Positions 42,601 through 48,522 of a stretch of 64,000 nt of DNA are shown here, one piece after another. This DNA comes from Nannochloropsis salina CCMP1776 (Eukaryota > Sar > Eustigmatophyceae > Eustigmatales > Monodopsidaceae), in NCBI GenBank assembly GCA_004565275.1, contig SDOX01000158.1:304680-368679 (forward strand), in the 5' to 3' direction. How positions within the stretch are numbered: the stretch's first letter is position 1; each line of letters starts with the position of its first letter. The notes under the pieces are model-generated. The model did not search any database. It was not told the DNA's origin and saw nothing but the letters and a program-made list of their open reading frames with translations. The position numbers and the translations under genes are program-made.

Positions 42601-42773
42601 AAGTGCGAAAAGACATATTCGGGACACAGGGTCCCTACGAGGCGCCGTGCTACAAGTATCCTTGCCGAACCGACCGCTTCATGGTGATGATGGTAACCCT
42701 CAAAGGGGGTGATCGCCCGCCCGCCCATTGGGCCTTACGCGGCACTGCCCTGCTCTGCAATATCGAAGGGTAG
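27696..42773 (+). CDS. Axonemal outer-arm dynein heavy chain, gamma (DNAH5/8)-like, intronless
   Basis: Motor subunit that walks on doublet microtubules to bend flagella. One uninterrupted frame of 5025 residues (human DNAH5 is 4624). The N-terminal tail (about 1-1500) carries Ser/Thr-rich inserts near 345-400 and 1050-1090; the linker follows. The AAA+ ring: AAA1 P-loop GPAGTGKTETVK near 2190 with Walker B CFDEFNRI; AAA2 GAAGGGKTK near 2475; AAA3 GAEGTAKTS near 2850, whose GTAKT form is like DNAH5/8; AAA4 GVGGSGKQS near 3283. The stalk coiled coil starts near 3515 (LKELQTKEERVNLGLRKL), with the microtubule-binding tip near 3650-3770, then AAA5, AAA6 and the C-terminal domain ending ALRGTALLCNIEG. 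All key ATPase motifs are intact, so the motor looks functional. Codon use is visibly AT-richer than in neighbouring genes. A short extra 5' exon cannot be excluded. Confidence 0.95.
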   Translation: MALSARHRWCASKLVEAFAPAIDDSKAQAFIRQEDVHQKFLALFRGEPGNPVKLLVYFQPPSSCAPLSVANSTIPSQDAPPSSSIGLPPRPPSFAAGDPSNKPASPPVLFLAESDCDADGLEAKCCYFLRTVPQGQAIDINKEWESDLLFGEVSSYPLKCFQNLLSHAFKPLLEAADTSCWGKADEENKGAILEEMDHLIYDLNEALKSVAAGLELRRPEWPKTQELDTFVMNMVVKRNSGRPYMYHHLTSHQSGLLQYFQGLVEGWCDQIEAFLDVPPTAQDQKVSSTNQPMGAFADKALPNVLDEGPKGELDRWKNRTQRLTSVTQQLRRKDVNTIMALLTSCLMLSPLSSNLSHTTSSSTLNGSLLDPSAEGYNRNSTQSGTQAGGAGVSNTEDGGTSTLSHKLVVTLRRWKQIDVSITEAASEAKDNVKYLATLEKFIGPLYSGTPTSMLDVLPALMGSLKMIHTISRYYNTTERMTALFQRVTDQMVRACKTWLLAGGSIDALWDRNAQELIGDLESCLRLKQGYQEQYTIAKTKLHEIPIGKQFDFDEGAIFGRFEAFGRRLLKLIELFTTLDQFLTLTHHKLEGIDGLISQVHDILKDFRTKRHDLLDYQNTKFDRALIDFQARITDLEAELQAFINQSFENITSIEHALELLDKFQKIFQRESLRSDLDSKLSIIFQNYGMDLEHIQQLYEKQKFDPPIPRNLPPVAGNIAWARQLYQRIESPMRQFYKNQNVLAGKEAKKIIKMYNKIARTLITFEFRWHEAWVAAMDQAKSGLHATLITRRPDDSNLIVNFNHEIMQLIREAKCLDRMGGLKIPESANIILYQNDKFKKHYDDLRWLILEYKRIVTRVIPITALALRPHFMDMELTLRPGMTTLTWTSMNIDAYIAAARVGLDRLDALVGNVNDVIENRVEKTLKVVSKTLLVDLPQGSHFTVEEFVKAQEAHVAAQSQLLETKNVEIQHAVDDLVSLITTYSTDHLVDRTKEKEEALKLRRHYNYFMFQALLHCAKNSMNALKKRIAPRILKSTFSHSNSAVNSSLGATLNGIYPGESSSASGLVSNKSAHSVRPFFEVNVHLNAPSVILQPSLDEIQGCINKSAQAILRCFTKVHDWPSIVAGAHAEGGCLDDNRTEEASHVEGEEKIYLMPGKTAWKKTSSHDSNGDDHQGLVSGAGHILSINSPSSSTASALAGEYVTSNRVYEKTLASPAKSHRSGTFFERVTRDIEIVRVALLLTGCIQGVRNTVQNYLSSFGVYDWLWRDDKDLFYKNFVSQMPSLEVYKEKLEKFDDVEAEIEAISSLHNIGALLLDTSSLKLSFKNECGQWKMRFASHLHVRAKEELERLTEYIRVTMSKLTTRSVDDLDTLRSMMVLLEEVRAREAGIEMEMDPILSMYTMLESFLPSGFMEKEEIDKITVLRSSWKRLLKQASTRTDELVRRQAGFKRGLIRDIRAFTEDVALFRRDFLSHGPMVQGVEPMIAVERLKRFKEEFKIRERKYNLYYVGESIFHLEATEYPELKATEKELKLLDQLYGLYTEVLETVNNWSHMSWNETVHQLLEFIQNMETFSMRTKKLPTRLRDWEAFKQLRQRIEDYQMLLPVLQELSKESVRKRHWEEVATICGVPFRALGRATTITSANDVSKGGNFAPRKEKIHDDTKTGSAQSSNAHFMAKENDLIISSAAAATLMRQDSDVLIITEDFPGPTPLGDILKFNLLIHKEEIEEITDGADKQRKIERELKDIAAKWIDQCFTFQDWKNRGVMVLKGTANIMEELEESQMRLQQMLTQRHVQPFRGEAQDRLNTLTDVSDTLERWIRVQVMWCSLESVFMGGDIAKQMPIEAKKFAKIDKDWSKMMSTSFHAAKVVEATSNEGLKATLPVMHTELEKCQKSLEGYLEQKRNKFPRFFFVSNPGLLAILSQGSDPTSMNDHYEKVFDAVETVDHNKKDKSIIEAINGDEQKVPIATSPACGGMVKAVGNVEDWLADLLKKTQLTMKDLCRTCAIDIHAQVGNDITQLRKFVDSNIAQFALLGIQLLWTMDCQTALETCKTKKHIMKETNQKQLAVLQEMSSWCLQDLGSKANRRKIETLVTIHVHQRDVMADLTALYRAKKIKDANDFEWLKQARFYWRPNAHDECDADGACVVSITDVDFNYQYEYLGAKERLVVTPLTDRCYITLAQALGMYFGGAPAGPAGTGKTETVKDLGRTLGLFVVVTNCTDQQKYTDCAKIFKGLCQGGLWGCFDEFNRILLPVLSVVAQQVLAIQNAKKAGVEYFQFPGDSQNVLLKPCCGFFITMNPGYAGRQELPENLKALFRGVAMMTPDFQIIKKVKLCSVGYTDFDLLAQKFFVLYSTCREQLSAQKHYDWGLRNILAVLRTAGQTKRDNIDKSESYLMYRTLRDMNLSKLVAQDVPLFLSLLADLFPTIQAPPKGEYPEMENLLRWHVEREGLVYHPGWVGKCVQLYETTLVRHGIMLVGAAGGGKTKMIESLAAVLTDHTGKAHKLARFNPKALRAPEMYGEIDPLSGEWTTGVFAAMWAKYNNRLNNYNTWIVADGPVDAIWIEDLNTVLDDNKLLTLANGDRIPMTDNVKLMFEVESLVNASPATVSRAGIIYVSDTDLDWAPVLEAWIRKRPVSQQTVLRDLQKKWLGDNTPTNVGHCIEFLSRHTTMVLPSSRVGMVTSLCDLFAGLTNAESGGVDLTAEPFVAPEYGLDADNGNGDSTTAGTDSSSHLHALALAIEKLFIYSLCWSLGALLEQEDRVKFHHWLAARDTNNLLPTLENVEDTVYEYYVNLKSLHWEKWRPPIWTRPLSFSPGDSKLDFSNLLIPTMDSTRANYLMQQLHKQRKSILVIGAEGTAKTSTNLMFLKTLPTDTNVVKRINFSSATTPFMCQQAIETELDKRGGRSFGPPGGKRMTIFMDDLSMPEKNEWGDQPTLEMVRLVMESACFPFLDKDKRGEFKLCEDLQFLGAMGHPGGGKNDIPNRLKRNFFMFNLVLPTITSINDIYGQMLSMHFGNRGAGGTPFDEDVLQVVPELTKGTISLWKSMKDKMLPTPAKFHYSFNMRELSRVFQGLLLIPKTTFLKGGNMQTSRLSMTPAQSLVGVWRHECERVFCDKLTNNQDKEAYVSSMEYVSNQTFPRHCLPPSLGPGKRHAETSSSSPITKPDGTNTFMPLPDTNSTSDASDDKSKTIASTVDQDIPNDLYMVNFIRDDIYDEDGVLQEEAPKIYEAGGSLSDIRKRVEYFARRYNEDFPSRNMNLVFFDDALKHLLRLNRLLEMPRGSALLVGVGGSGKQSLTRLAAYISRATCFQITLTKTYNLSAFMDDLRFLYKSAGQLRKQTVFLFTESEIKDEVFLELINSILTTGEVPGLFAKEEYMAMSSDLRAAFLKERPDLEETPENMKQFFIDTVRDNLHLVLCMSPLNPKFATRARKFPGLISGPTIDWFLPWPEEALVSVSRGLMRDFLMDCTPEVKENLMVHMGMIHKIVTDTCEEYFLKMRRRVYQTPKSYLSFIQNFKLMYGAKLKELQTKEERVNLGLRKLIDGAKDVEAMKTVLAEEQGKLEVATLETDNMLASLEISSAEAQKEGDQVASIKVKCEEDAARIAAEKATCEQDLAKAEPFVKEAETAIASIKPAHIGEIKKLPNPSDIIKLVFDGVLILFQKPLQPARPAKLNVAKKELPFIETSFKPYAMNMLNDSRFLQILLEFGQKGKDKINEETIEFLQPYMELEHFNPAVAKNASTAAEGLCTWVRAMTSYHEASKVVKPKLEALSLAQAQMDAANKALSAAESRLNACRGRLNELQEMFEAQMAEKRRIEEGALMLQRKMHLAFELINGLAGERLRWTDDANNFAEMKRRLVGDCAVACAFVSYCGPFNQQFRRILIKDKFRQDCEDRGVPVTSTLDDETIIHFLADVGTLGDWSQEGLPQDTLSIQNGILVTRCSRYPLLVDPQAQALGWIRNREQSNLPSWQYTSLNDPRLRDKLEYCLGEGKTMIIAHVAEEIDPILDPVLERQVVIKGKKQYIVVADKMMDFNPRFCLYFITRLANPNFSPELQAKTTVVDFTVTQYGLEEQLLGKVIAKEQKVLEEQLSQVLEEVNSNRKALLELDASLLERLTSNTGNLLEDDELIGVLASTKAKAADVNAKLVAADETRNNINEKREQYRKVAERGSVLYFSIVEMSMINCMYQTSLDHFLALFMEAMDKADRAALASKRVQNIIDVMTYTTYRYINRGLYERDKLTFIMILTLKILITAKILCSTDFSLFLRGGAALDINQVERKPFPWMTNESWLNVVELSDNHPAFKNLIADMVANQDNWRRWYEDNEPEELLLPDDYDACLNRNTVDTNSRTEREDMIANADTGCFLKLLLVRMLRMDRCIISCKKFVRQTRAMGPRYVEPVNDTIESIYQDMVHHVPVIFLLSVGSDPTDAIETLARRKKLPPPAIISLGEGQEQVAIKALSAAAQNGTWVLLQNCELGIPLMVQMEDLLTRLKESMDPNFRLFITALPSPEFPLGLLQLATKVTNEPPAGMKAGLLRSYNSIVDQDRLERIESLQWRQLLFALCFLHSTVQERRKFGPLGWSIPYEYNHGDLTACILFLEKHLYSGTISWATFQYMVSEVQYGGKVTDNMDRRLFKTYTQVWLNPQTCDERFSYNPTQPLLKIPEDFNYRIGYTGMDIQEYRKYVNQFPEVDSPEIFGLHPNADLTFRVKEVSILFNTLAETQPKGSVRDGTGNSREQIIFEKATELLARLPEEYKEDDYRAKLAKQGGLTVPLNIFLFQEIQRIQRIISKVKITLQQLQLAIKGEVVMSEELVATLVAVYDAKVPHSWVFTVAGDEFSWILPTLGLWFSSLLQRDEQLRTWLNHGRPNSYWLPGFSNPQGLLTAMKQEVTRRHKADKWALDDVVYHTEVTSYERPEQIRSPPSEGIYVHGLSLEGAGWNKIEGTLVESEAKKLFVPLPVLHVTANTKSEEFKVRKDIFGTQGPYEAPCYKYPCRTDRFMVMMVTLKGGDRPPAHWALRGTALLCNIEG

Positions 42774-43309
42774 GTTGTGGAAGACCGTAAGTCGCATGGG
42801 AGCGGCAAGACCGAGGCCAAGACGACAAACGTGGTTTGACAGTCCTGCACATAGTAGTGTGCGATGCTGGGAAAGACAGAAAGGTTATCTTCGTGCTGAA
42901 GATCTTTGATCACTATCAAAGTGTCACGACCACTGAGCAGAATACCGCGTGAAAGAAAACAGATCGAAGAAACGGTGTATAAAGTTGCGTGCTTTTAATT
43001 TTCAACTACCAGAATTGCTCTTCCGCTAGTGTTAAACATATTCGAACCGCTCATTGAGGCGGATGAGCGTGAGCTACTTTGTGTAGTATGAATTATAAGT
43101 ACCACATACCTATTGAAACGTACAGAAGTACAGGAAGGGTTGGGTTGCTGTCCTTTTCCCCCTACTCTGGGCCTTCATCCCAATTTATTATGTACATACG
43201 GAGGACTTCACATATTTAACAGGTAGGAGCTCTCTTCTTTCACGGAGGCTGATACCGTCCTTGAAACACTCCTCCTACCAACTTCCTGGCCGCCGTTATT
43301 GGTTCCTGT
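42774..43309. other. Convergent 3' region
   Basis: About 535 bases between the stops of dynein (+) and the SPP-like protease (-). TTTATT at 43184-43189 (AATAAA on the minus strand) lies about 120 bases past the protease stop. No gene. Confidence 0.45.
43184..43189 (-). terminator. AATAAA (minus strand) after the SPP-like gene
   Basis: Tentative poly(A) signal, about 120 bases past the stop at 43310. Confidence 0.35.
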
Positions 43310-45814
43310 TTAAACACTTCTTTCTTGAATTCCCCCGGCTCCGGTTTCGGCTGTCTCTCCCACCGACACTCCGGGGCGGACGTGCCCTTCAACGGGCATG
43401 GCACAGGCCCCCGCTCCTGCGCCAATTCCATCAAACCCTAACTCCTCGCTGGTGCCTGGTGTCAACCTCTCCCCTTCTCGATTTTCTCCCCCTTGGTGGT
43501 GCGGAAGCCGAGGGGGCTGAAGGGCTGGTGGACCCCGCCACATCTCTCCCAGAGTCCCATCCTTGAAAGCCCGTAAAACAAACAAGCCCAGAGTGGCGGG
43601 CACCAGGTAAAGCAACGCTGGTTGACCCATCTTCATCATGTAGACAGCCACATTGGCCATTAGCAACCCGAGGGCGTAGCCGATCACCATCAGGCGGAAG
43701 TAGCGCCCTTCCCGGCCGCATTTGTGAAAAGCGAAAAGCTTTACCCCCATGGCTCTATCGTACCGGGCGGCAAACGCGACAAGCAGGCCTGGGAGGATGA
43801 TGTCTCCCAGTCCCAGCATCGTGAACCCGCCTGCGTAGTCGTTGATCCGTGGCAAGACCAGGAGCATGGGCAGCATGTCCCGGACCCTGCATTTCTCGTC
43901 CTCGGGATATTTCTCGCAGAAGGTCTCGTCGGCACGAGGGGCCCCGCCTGTAGCCACCTATGCATCGAAAGGAAAGAAAGGAAGTGGGAGGAGAGATGTC
44001 ATTCAAGCGATCGAGACCCCGAGGCACGCATGGTCAGATGCCTGGCCCTCCCTCCCCCCTCCGCGCCCTCCCTTCCCTCCTCACCTTTATCATGACGCTC
44101 TCCTGGAAGAAAATGGGCGACAAGAAGACGAAAAAGATGTCGTACAGGAAGGCCAGGCTCAGTAAAATCGTGGCCACTTTGATGTTGGGGAATCGAACCA
44201 AGCTGAGGAAGAGGATGCAGAGGGAGATGCCCATGATATTTTGCAAAATCCAGGCGTAGCTCGCAGAAGCTCGGACAACAAACCACCATAGCCCCAACCC
44301 AATCCCCAGGCCCGTGGAAAGGAATTCTAAAAGGGTGATGTTGATGTCCCATCGACGGTACTGAAAGATTGAGGCTCGGGCCATGTGCCGGGGGAGGACG
44401 CGACGGAGGAAGGGATGGGCGACGATGGTCGCCACGGCGGAGCCGGCGGACAAGGCGTAGAGAACAGAGACAACTCGGTTGAGATTGACGTAGAAAAGAA
44501 GGATGAGGAACGAGGACGCCATGACAATGAAGCCGACCGTGTGTCCCACGGAGAGTTCAATCACCGGGGTTTCCTCCTCCTCGTCTCCTTCCTCCCCTCC
44601 CTCGTCCCCCCCGTTCATCAACCCGGCCTCTCGACCCGCCGCTGCCCTCTCTTTCTCCCGCCAACTTCCCACCCGTGACGCGTTCCAAGCCGCGTAGGTG
44701 ACAGTGAAGCATCCCAACAGCCAGAGCAGGATCGACGCCAGGTTATAGTCGGGGCGGTATCGTTCGTACACCGAGACTCGCAGCCCCGTCCCCTGCTGTT
44801 GCTTTGCCGAGGCGACCAAAGGAGATACCAGGGCCCCAGAATTGGAGGCGGAGCTGAGCATGGCAGCGTGGATTGCCTCAGCATCCCTCATGGTCACGAA
44901 GACGGTGGGGATGGTGAGTGTGGCCAGAGACGTCTCAATGGCAGGGTCGGGCCCCATGGTCATGTAAAGATCCCAGGCGCAACAGACTTCCGTATTGCCG
45001 GTGGTGGGATCAGTGGTGTTGGTGACCAGACACCGGCGCGAGGCGCATCGAGGGTCTTGCGCACAGGCAGGTATGTCGTTCAACGGGCTCCAAAGGGGGT
45101 CTGCTACATGGGAGAGAAACGCCTGGCCATTGCCGCATTCGTAGTCAAGCTGGGGCGTGGCCGCCGTTTTGTTCGCGTACAAACTTTCCTCTGTGTTGTA
45201 GATGACGAGGAGGGAGGCGCCAACAGCCTGGGCGGCGGCGGCCTTGGACTCAAAGGAGCAGGTCCCCCGAGCGAGGAAAAGGGCAAAAGGGAGTCCAAGC
45301 GGGAGAGTGGGAGGAAGGACCAGCGGGAGCTTGCAGCCGTTTTGTTTCTCAGGGTCCGCAGGCTCGACAAGGAGTAGTTCAGGCGCGTTCTTTTGAGAAG
45401 GAAGAGCAGGTCCAAAGTCCTGGGGAAACGGGAGCGAAAGGGATGAGGGTGGGCGCAAGCACAGAGATTCGTTAAGTCCGAAATGGCGGATCGGAGCACA
45501 TGAGACAGATATAGATAAGGCAACAGGAAAAAAGCACAGAGCATCACAACAATTGAAAGCGAGGCATGGCTTGATATGTATTTCCCGCTCCTAAGACATG
45601 AAGGCTCATAGATCTCCGCTCTGTTGCGTCGAAACGGCCGCGCCTCAAAATAAATGTTCAACTGCTCTCAGGAATGCTTCCTTACCGCTGCGGCACAGTA
45701 GGTATGGCCCTTAGTGCTCTTAAATTCAAGCATTCCTGTAGGGAAAACGCCCGCTACCTCCATGGGATGGGCGAGAAACGACGCTAGGAATAACAAGGGG
45801 ACCAGGCCGCCCAT
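43310..45814 (-). CDS. SPPL2: Signal peptide peptidase-like aspartic protease (SPPL2 type)
   Basis: Intramembrane GxGD aspartic protease that cuts type II membrane segments in the endomembrane system. Three exons fit: 45814-45686, 45419-44085 and 43957-43310, joined in phase 0 by introns of 266 and 127 bp, 703 residues. Exon 1 supplies the signal peptide (MGGLVPLLFLASFLAHPMEV). Residues about 45-240 form the lumenal protease-associated (PA) domain: DFGPALPS at the join, then ARGTCSFESKAAAAQAVGAS. Membrane segments follow, with an acidic loop (EEGDEEEET) between them. The catalytic aspartates are in LYDIFFVFLSP (YD motif, end of exon 2) and GLGDIILPGL (GxGD, exon 3), and the PAL motif is in QPALLYLVP. 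All three active-site marks are present. The PA domain plus signal peptide places it with SPPL2 rather than SPP. The C-terminal tail is Pro/Gly/Glu-rich and cytosolic. Confidence 0.92.
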
Positions 45815-46602
45815 GCTGCTTCTGTCCCCGCCGGCACCAAGCCACGGTGCTCCAGACAGCATGCTTAAAGAGGCTCCGAAGGCGGAAAAGCAACAAGCGT
45901 CCTGTGCATGTGCAAAATTGCGAGTCTGCGTGAAGACCAGGCCGTGGAGTAAAAAATATACATACAGGAAAGAGGGCGGGGGGAGAGGGCGATGCCAAGG
46001 CAGAGAGTCCGGGAGGACCGACCCCAGGGGAACTTGAGGCTCGGAACAGCTCGAAAGCGTTGGCTTATCTTGGCTAATTCGTACCCATTTTCCCAAGCTA
46101 CTATTACTGTGATATAGTTTATATTCCTTGTTGTGTATTTTTCAATGCATGTCGCAAAGCTTGAGGAAAAAAAAAATGAATTGTGGTGTTTGGCATTTTG
46201 CCACCTTCGGCCCATGCAGCCCCAGTCCTCGAGCACAGGACTTGCATTATTAGACCCAAAGAAAATTAGATTCAAGAAAAGGTCTGTCCATCTTGGAAAT
46301 ATGGCTTTCAAAAGCGCTAGCTCGGGTTGCCTCTGTAATCAAATGGAAAACTTTGACGCAGATTTCATGCTGAGCGGACTCTAGTCGCCTCGTAGATGCG
46401 TTGTTGATGTGGGGCCCCCAGAAATAACTTTTTTCATGATTCTCCCCCCTTTTTTTTTTCCCCCCTTTTTCGACACTCTACATTAATATCCTATAATGAG
46501 TTCTATATTAAAGCAGAAAAGTCACATTTATTCGCACGTCCACACGAGCTTAGGGCCACATTTTTATTCTATATTCAAGTATGGAATCACTCTTCTTTCG
46601 CC
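45815..46602. other. Intergenic with poly-C/poly-T tract
   Basis: About 790 bases: promoter side of the protease gene and 3' flank of the next minus-strand gene. A run of C and T blocks lies at about 46443-46471. TTTATT occurs at 46563-46568. No gene. Confidence 0.45.
46563..46568 (-). terminator. AATAAA (minus strand) after the ADP-ribosylglycohydrolase gene
   Basis: Tentative poly(A) signal about 35 bases past the stop at 46603; a second TTTATT lies near 46526. Confidence 0.35.
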
Positions 46603-48286
46603 CTAAATTGCGAGCTCACCCACAATTTTATCGGCCAAGGCCTCTACATCCACGCATGGCCTTGTTTTAGCGATCCATTCCGCGGGAATGGCATTCTTTG
46701 GATTCTGTGCTGCAAGTAAAGCTCCTATAACAATGTTCCGACTGCAGTTATCCCCGCCCGCCATGATAGAAAACCGCACCCCGGAGGTGTAATCAGGCGC
46801 GTGGGCCGCGACATAGAGCGATCCTTGCAAGGCACCAGGAAGTGCACAGCTCCAGCCAAACTCTGCGTGTACGCATAGGAATGTCAGGTGGGTTTGTAAG
46901 GGAAGACGAGCAACAGACGAGAAAGAGACAGCCTGCCTGATAGAAAAAATGCTGCAAAACTAGATGTTACATCACTCCTTCCCCTCCCTTTATGACGTAG
47001 CACGCTTACTTTTGATCACGTCCGGGTCAGGGTACTGCGCAGCAAGTGCCGTCTCTAATATGGCGCGTTCAGCGGCTCCTAAGGCCCGCGAAGCGTGACG
47101 ATCGGCGTGGGTGAGGACCGCTTGGATGGCTTCCTTCGTCGTCGTTCCCGTCAAAACCACGTGCTCCAAGACCCGCGCCAGAGCCACCGAGGCAGCCGCA
47201 CTTTCGTCCCCGCACTGATGCACCCGAACGGCCGCGGTTACCCGAGGCAACAAATCTGGAGAGCCTGCATACCGGGCGACAAGTAGAGGTACTTTGATGA
47301 TACCATGTGCTTGGCTGTCCGGCGCTGCCGCCTCATCTCCCTCCTTTCCAGCCTCCGTGGCTTCCAAAAAAAGTTTGGGGACGTGACTCAAGCGCCCGGT
47401 GTACGATTTGAAAAAGGCGGCGCTTTCTTTTGCAAAGGCTCGGCTTTCGAAGCCCCTGGCCCCTTGCGAGGTCAAATGCCGGAGGAGAGGGACCAGCTCG
47501 TCTCCGTATGGACTCAACGAGCCCAGGGAATACTGGTAGAAAGGGCAGGCAGGTTTCGGGTAGAACTCCGGACGGTCATAAGATAGATGTGCTTCCTTCA
47601 GAAGGATTTCGATCCTTTCCCGGTCCTGCGAAATGGCGCACAGGGAATGAAAAAGCAGACATAGACGAACCAAATTTTCGGGTAAGTAAAAAAGAGGTGA
47701 CATTCCTACGTACATAAATCCAGTGAAGGGGCATGGTAGCCGCATCTGCCACTAAGCCGCCCAGAATGGCTGCTTTGGCCCGCTGGCGGACCAAGGTAAG
47801 CGTGCTTGCACTGCCTACCACCCCTGCTGAGGCCATTTTGCTCGCAGAGGTCGAGGCAGTAGAGGAAAGGGGACCAGAAGAAGGAAAACCCGTGATGGCC
47901 TGGACACAAATCAGAGCGAGAAGCGACAAAATGATGGAGGCGACACACAAGACCATCCAAGGTTTTTTAGAATACAATTGAAGGTGCGCACCGGGCCAGG
48001 TCGACGCGGAAACGAAGATATCACCACCTCGAGGACTTGTCGACAGATGATGCCGACGCCTGCTGCGACTGCTGTTCGTATTCGTGTCTTCCGTGGCTCT
48101 GTAACGCAAGATGATCAAAAATGTGATGAGAATAAGCTGGAAGCTTGATCTTTGTGTTTGCGATCTACGATTCCTTGAATCGCAGTGATAAAGCAGGCGG
48201 ATGGGCTGAAATGAATCCTCAAAGGTACTTCGCTGCTTCTTGAACTGATTAACGGCCCATAGTATCCCCGGAATAGTAGGCCTCAT
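46603..48286 (-). CDS. ADP-ribosylglycohydrolase / J1-crystallin-like protein
   Basis: Three exons fit: 48286-47714, 47625-47010 and 46862-46603, with introns of 88 and 147 bp in phases 0 and 1, giving 482 residues. The first 150 residues are not part of the family domain: a basic region, then a hydrophobic segment (WMVLCVASIILSLLALICVQ) that could be a membrane anchor or late signal. The domain begins at RQRAKAAILGGLVADAATMP followed by LHWIY-DRERIEILL across intron 1, then PYGDELVPLLRHL and GDESAAASVALARVLEHV. It ends with GVRFSIMAGGDNCSRNIVIG, the metal-binding GGDN element as in J1-crystallin and SelJ. The family removes ADP-ribose from substrates or serves as a lens crystallin; the J1 branch has no firmly known enzyme role. 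The start could instead be one of the later ATGs near 47975 or 47840. Confidence 0.82.
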
Positions 48287-48315
48287 AACCCAGCTTGGTC
48301 ATTGCTCTTCCGGGT

Positions 48316-48343
48316 AAAAAGAAAAAAGAAAAAAGAAAAAAGA
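48316..48343. repeat. A-rich microsatellite, (aaaaaag)n
   Basis: About four imperfect copies of a 7-base aaaaaag unit upstream of the ADP-ribosylglycohydrolase-like gene start. Confidence 0.7.
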
Positions 48344-48522
48344 GCCCTTGACTTGCTTATCTGCCTCTTGTAGTCGTGCCACAATGTAAAAATAGATTCC
48401 AAAGGTCCATGCTAGCTATTAGCCCGGTCACAAGGACATATACGAGCGAGCTGAGAAGAATTTACGATCTCGTGCGATGGCTTCAAGATGAATGATACTG
48501 CGAAGCCCAATCGGGTTTCTGT

